Assembly (NCBI GenBank): GCA_021810505.1
Contig: JAJZIR010000020.1
Coordinates: 1 to 38,060, forward strand
From: a bacterium
GTDB lineage: Bacteria; Deinococcota; Deinococci; Deinococcales; Deinococcaceae
Reading direction: 5' to 3'
DNA: 38,060 nucleotides
Below, piece by piece: positions 35,191 through 38,060 of the stretch (its first letter is position 1; each line of letters opens with the position of its first letter). Below the pieces are notes generated by a model, which saw only the letters and a list, made by a program, of their open reading frames with translations, was not told the DNA's origin and made no database searches. The translations under genes and the position numbers were made by a program.

Positions 35191-35284
35191 CCACCTACCT
35201 TTCTGGCCTGACGCTGAGGCCGTCCCCCGAGTCTCTCCAGTCGAACCGGCGCGCACAGGAAGATCCTGACATAGAACGGCCCAG

Positions 35285-35303
35285 TCCTAAGGCTAGCTTA
35301 GGA
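35285..35303. promoter_or_regulatory. Inverted repeat between DUF4127 and GNAT genes
   Basis: TCCTAAG-GCTAG-CTTAGGA is a perfect 7-bp inverted repeat with a 5-nt centre, located in the gap between two divergent genes, 30 bp upstream of the alternative DUF4127 start. It could be an operator, or a chance hairpin. Confidence 0.4.
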
Positions 35304-35392
35304 AGCCGGCCAGAGACCTGCTGGGCGCCTCCGGCGGCGCCCTTAGGTGGAGCTCCCGGAGCAGCTGGGAGGCGAGCGGTCCCTACCTCTGC

Positions 35393-35398
35393 TAAAAT
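35393..35398 (+). promoter_or_regulatory. TAAAAT -10 box of the GNAT gene
   Basis: TAAAAT is followed by 6 nt (TCGGCA) and ATG 35405, with no Shine-Dalgarno. It is close to the consensus leaderless layout. Confidence 0.6.
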
Positions 35399-35404
35399 TC
35401 GGCA

Positions 35405-36181
35405 ATGCTTACGGAGCCCCGCGCTCTGATCCGTGACCTGGGGGATCTGGACAGCGACTACCCGGAGACGCTTGCCAGGCTCTTCCCAGAGGAGCGCCCG
35501 GTCTGGCAGAGGCAAGGTCCCCCCTTCCTCGCGCTGATGGGCAGAGGCTACCCGCTCAACCTCTGCTCCGGGATCGCCCAGCTCCCGCCCAGCCCATCGC
35601 TCCTAGCCGAGCTGGAAGAACCTTTCCGGGAACGAGGCCTCCCGCCCGCACTGGAGACCGACCTGCGCTCCCAGCAGTGGACCGAGCTGCTCCGGAGATC
35701 CGGCTACCAGCAGAGCAGAGTGCTCAGCCTGCTGGTCCGGGATCCCCATCCCACGCCGCCAGGCGGGTCCGGCCCGGAGATCTCCGTGCGCGCCGCTGAC
35801 AATCTGGTGGAATGGCAGGCAGCTGAGGCGACGGCCTGGGAGCATGGGCGGAGCGAGCAGGACTTGCGCTTCTCCGAGGTAGCCTTCTCGTTGCCGCGCT
35901 CCCAGCATTTCATCGCCTTCTACGGGGGCAGCGCGTGTGGGGTGGGATCGCTGCGCTCAGGGAGCGCGGCAGCCTGGTTGGTAGGCGGCGCAACCAGCTC
36001 CGCGGCGCGCCGGAGGGGAATCCAGTCGGCACTGATCGCCGCGCGGCTTCAGGCGGCAGCGGAGCTCGGAGCGGAAGCGGTGGCGGTCCAGGCGGCCAGC
36101 GGAGGGGACTCCGAGCGCAATCTGCTGCGGGCCGGCTTCCGGCCGGTCACCTCCCTGGGGACATTCAAGAAGGAAATCTGA
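35405..36181 (+). CDS. GNAT-family acetyltransferase with N-terminal extension
   Basis: The 258-residue protein has an N-terminal half without clear motifs (possibly a degenerate GNAT fold) and a C-terminal GNAT domain. This reads FIAFYGGSACGVGSLRSGSAAAWLVGGATSSAARRRGIQSALIAARLQAAAELGAEAVAVQAASGG, with RRRGIQSAL as the acetyl-CoA loop and NLLRAGFRPV as the usual final strand. The glycine-rich loop has RGIQS rather than RGxGxA, which is tolerated. The substrate is unknown. The gene stands alone with its own leaderless-type promoter and is followed by a hairpin at 36225-36249. Confidence 0.78.
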   Translation: MLTEPRALIRDLGDLDSDYPETLARLFPEERPVWQRQGPPFLALMGRGYPLNLCSGIAQLPPSPSLLAELEEPFRERGLPPALETDLRSQQWTELLRRSGYQQSRVLSLLVRDPHPTPPGGSGPEISVRAADNLVEWQAAEATAWEHGRSEQDLRFSEVAFSLPRSQHFIAFYGGSACGVGSLRSGSAAAWLVGGATSSAARRRGIQSALIAARLQAAAELGAEAVAVQAASGGDSERNLLRAGFRPVTSLGTFKKEI

Positions 36182-36224
36182 AGGGGCAAGGCCGGCCGGA
36201 GCGCCAAAGCCTACGGCTCCAAAC

Positions 36225-36249
36225 CGGTCCAGACGCCTACTCTGGACCG
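36225..36249 (+). terminator. Hairpin after the GNAT gene
   Basis: CGGTCCAGA and TCTGGACCG form a perfect 9-bp stem around a 7-nt loop, 43 bp after the stop. As with other hairpins here there is no T run. Confidence 0.55.
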
Positions 36250-36459
36250 CCGGAGTGCTAGAGAGCCCCTGCGTAGGGGTAGCCGGGGGCACCGGCCGAA
36301 GAGCTCGGCGGGAAATACCCACCCGGCGCCTGGAGCGGCAGCAGTTTCCCGAACTGTCCGTCCGGTCTATCCGGAGCGGAGTCAGGTGCCTAACCCTCTA
36401 GGAGCTCGAGCAGGCGCGGCCTCCGGCGCCCCCGCCCCCCGGCCGGGCCTCCGGCAGCT

Positions 36460-37734
36460 TCAGGGCTGCAAATGGTCCAGCGGCATGGCGTACAGCGTCC
36501 CGCCGGCGCTCCCCTTCAGCGCCCCGGTGGCCACGAACAGCGTTTGGCCGACGATTAGCGGTGAAGAAGGGGTAAAGGGCAGTGGAAATTTAGCCTTTGC
36601 CAGCACTTTCCCGGTCGCCGCCGAGACGGTGTAGAACACCCCGGTTCCGTCCCCGAAGTAGACCTTGCCGCCGTCTACCACCGCGCTCATCTTGACCGGC
36701 CCCTCGGTGCGCAAGGTCCAGAGCAGCCGGCCGGTCTTAGCCGAGAGGGCCACGAACTGGTCGGTGGACGGTAGAGACTGGTAGAGCACGCCCAGGTGGT
36801 AGACCCCAGCTACGCCCTCCTCGTTGGAGGCCTGGTTGGTGATCTGACCCAGCCCCGAACGGTACTTCCAGACCAGCTGGCCGCTCTGAGCGTTCAGCGC
36901 GTAGATGGTGTTGACCGCGTTGCGCGGGGGCGGCGCAGCCTTGAGCGTCCTGGAGCCCTCCACGAAGACTAGACCGGCCCCCACCGTCGGCGAGCAGTCG
37001 GCGTCGCCGTAGGGGGATTTCCATAGGATCTTCCCGGTCCGGGCGTCCAAGGCGTAGGTATAGGTGGGGTGGGGCAGCGAGGAGACCGGACCCATCCCCG
37101 AGACCAGGTAGACGGTGTCCCCCACGGCTGCCGCCGAGGACATGGTGGAGACACCCTCCAGGGGTGTGCGCCACAGCGGCTGACCGGTCCTCACGGCGAA
37201 AGATTGGGCGGCGCTGTGGCCATTGGCAAAGACGATAGCGCCGGCGACTATCGCCGGTGTCGGCATGTCCTCGCCGACGGTGACATGCTCCCAGAGCAGC
37301 TTCCCGGTCTTGGCATCGACCGCGTAGACGGCGTCGGCAGGGGGCAGGATCCCCCAGGCCACCTTGGTCGGCTGGCTGATCAGAGCGGCGTTGGAGCCGG
37401 AGCCGATGACCACCACCCCGCCTTCGACCACCGGAGTGGTCATGACCCGGTGCGCAGTATGGAAAGTCCACAAGACCTTACCGGTGGCCGGGTCCAAGGC
37501 GTAGAGCCGGTGATCGAAGCTCTGCATGTAGAGGGTACTCCCCACCAGCGAGAGCCCACCCACGATGTTTCCGGCGACGTGCTCGGACCAGGAAGCCGAG
37601 AACCTGGCGGCGAAGACCGCATTGTGGTCAGGGCGGTACTGGTACATCGGCCAGGTGTGCATGGGCACGGCTGGCGCGGCCAGAGCAGATGAAAACAGCG
37701 CGGCAAAGGCGAACGCAGTCAAATTCCTAGGCAT
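36460..37734 (-). CDS. Secreted PQQ-repeat beta-propeller protein (BamB/quinoprotein-like)
   Basis: The 424-residue protein has a signal peptide (LTAFAFAALFSSALAAPAVP) and a repeated PQQ-like blade pattern: LYALDPATGKVLWTFHTAHRV, VYAVDAKTGKLLWEHVTVGE, YALDARTGKILWKSPYGD, IYALNAQSGQLVWKYRSG and FVALSAKTGRLLWTLRTEG. These match the A-x-D-x-x-T-G-x-x-x-W signature of seven- or eight-bladed propellers. The quinone-binding residues of alcohol dehydrogenases are not evident, so a binding or assembly scaffold (as in BamB) is more likely than an enzyme. ATG 37734 has AAGGAGGT just upstream. It follows an edge-cut gene by 24 bp. Confidence 0.85.
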   Translation of the reverse strand: MPRNLTAFAFAALFSSALAAPAVPMHTWPMYQYRPDHNAVFAARFSASWSEHVAGNIVGGLSLVGSTLYMQSFDHRLYALDPATGKVLWTFHTAHRVMTTPVVEGGVVVIGSGSNAALISQPTKVAWGILPPADAVYAVDAKTGKLLWEHVTVGEDMPTPAIVAGAIVFANGHSAAQSFAVRTGQPLWRTPLEGVSTMSSAAAVGDTVYLVSGMGPVSSLPHPTYTYALDARTGKILWKSPYGDADCSPTVGAGLVFVEGSRTLKAAPPPRNAVNTIYALNAQSGQLVWKYRSGLGQITNQASNEEGVAGVYHLGVLYQSLPSTDQFVALSAKTGRLLWTLRTEGPVKMSAVVDGGKVYFGDGTGVFYTVSAATGKVLAKAKFPLPFTPSSPLIVGQTLFVATGALKGSAGGTLYAMPLDHLQP

Positions 37735-37758
37735 GGACCTCCTTCGATTCCACGAAAT

Positions 37759-38060
37759 TCACTCCCGCTGACTAGCTGCCATCTCCGAGCTCCTGGAAGC
37801 GGCCACGATGTGGGCGAAGCGCTGGCTGTCGACTTGGGAGAAGGTATCTTTCAGCCACAGCGCCGCCTCTCCCCTGTTCAGCACCTGACTCGGGAAGCTA
37901 GGCAGCCGGAGCTTCTTGCCCTGCAGGGCAGCGTAGCGCTCCAGCACCCCCCTCGCCCCCCCAGGAGAGGCTGGGACCCAGGCGTGGTGGCGGGCGAACT
38001 CGCGCTGCAGGTAGGCGGTGGCGGCCTGAGCCCGCGAGTGGGTGACCGACTGGTAGAGCA
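37759..38060 (-). CDS. C-terminal end of an unidentified protein (5' part beyond window)
   Basis: The minus frame is open from 38060 to the TGA at 37759-37761, giving about 99 residues: LYQSVTHSRAQAATAYLQREF, FARHHAWVPASPGG, VLERYAALQGKKLRLPSFPSQVL, NRGEAALWLKDTFSQVD and the end SSEMAASQRE. The NRGEAALWLKDTF part faintly recalls S-layer-homology segments (x-R-x-E-x-A), but this is too weak to name. It lies 24 bp before the PQQ-repeat gene on the same strand and was probably cotranscribed with it. Confidence 0.6.
   Translation of the reverse strand, partial: LYQSVTHSRAQAATAYLQREFARHHAWVPASPGGARGVLERYAALQGKKLRLPSFPSQVLNRGEAALWLKDTFSQVDSQRFAHIVAASRSSEMAASQRE

Overview
The window is a GC-rich bacterial chromosome segment that looks like a diderm related to Deinococcota (Deinococcus-Thermus). 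That placement is tentative. It rests on a rapZ-yvcK pair without whiA whose YvcK carries two N-terminal membrane segments, a DUF4127 protein, BMP-type ABC importer genes, a lipobox protein, and a recurring TANNNT -10 box placed 5-7 nt before the start codon in about nine genes (leaderless transcription). A marker-gene tree would be needed to settle it.

Layout. 1-1339 (minus): an edge-truncated lipoprotein ending in a 21-bp/7-residue tandem repeat, then a small membrane protein. 1388-5616 (plus): tRNA methyltransferase TrmJ, an orphan sensor histidine kinase, a GNAT acetyltransferase and an M42 aminopeptidase. 5591-10529 (minus): an ilvE - topA - cupin-like - dus gene cluster, with four 22-bp tandem repeats upstream. 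10693-12832: a DUF218 protein convergent with the lipid II flippase MurJ. 13009-13098: tRNA-Ser(CGA).

13099 to about 21290 is a decayed foreign island abutting the tRNA 3' end. It holds a broken large serine recombinase, an intact GNAT/DUF1778 toxin-antitoxin pair, a DUF3363 relaxase remnant, a complete AbiEi/AbiEii pair with a palindromic control region, a second AbiEi whose toxin is cut short, a truncated NYN-domain gene, and an hsdM pseudogene fused to the last codons of an hsdS-like gene. Promoters here are of ordinary type, with Shine-Dalgarno sites, unlike the surrounding genes. The toxin-antitoxin genes are intact while the mobility and restriction genes are broken.

21597-27649 (plus) is an accessory stretch: an MFS exporter, a secreted beta-propeller protein, an orphan Imm5-like protein, and an arsR-arsB-arsC arsenic resistance operon with AT-rich operator-like palindromes. 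27819-31248 (minus) encodes a BMP-family (nucleoside-type) ABC importer without its binding protein. 31474-33695 (plus) is rapZ-yvcK; RapZ has an arginine in place of the Mg-binding Ser/Thr of its P-loop. 33769-35190 (minus) encodes an exported DUF4127 protein, 35405-36181 (plus) a GNAT protein, and 36460-38060 (minus) a secreted PQQ-repeat propeller preceded by the C-terminal end of an unidentified protein.

I did not find a clearly new multi-gene system. The best leads are the leaderless promoter architecture, the AbiE control regions and the orphaned AbiEi, the RapZ P-loop change, the TopA C-terminal HTH-like tail, and the two tandem-repeat arrays.
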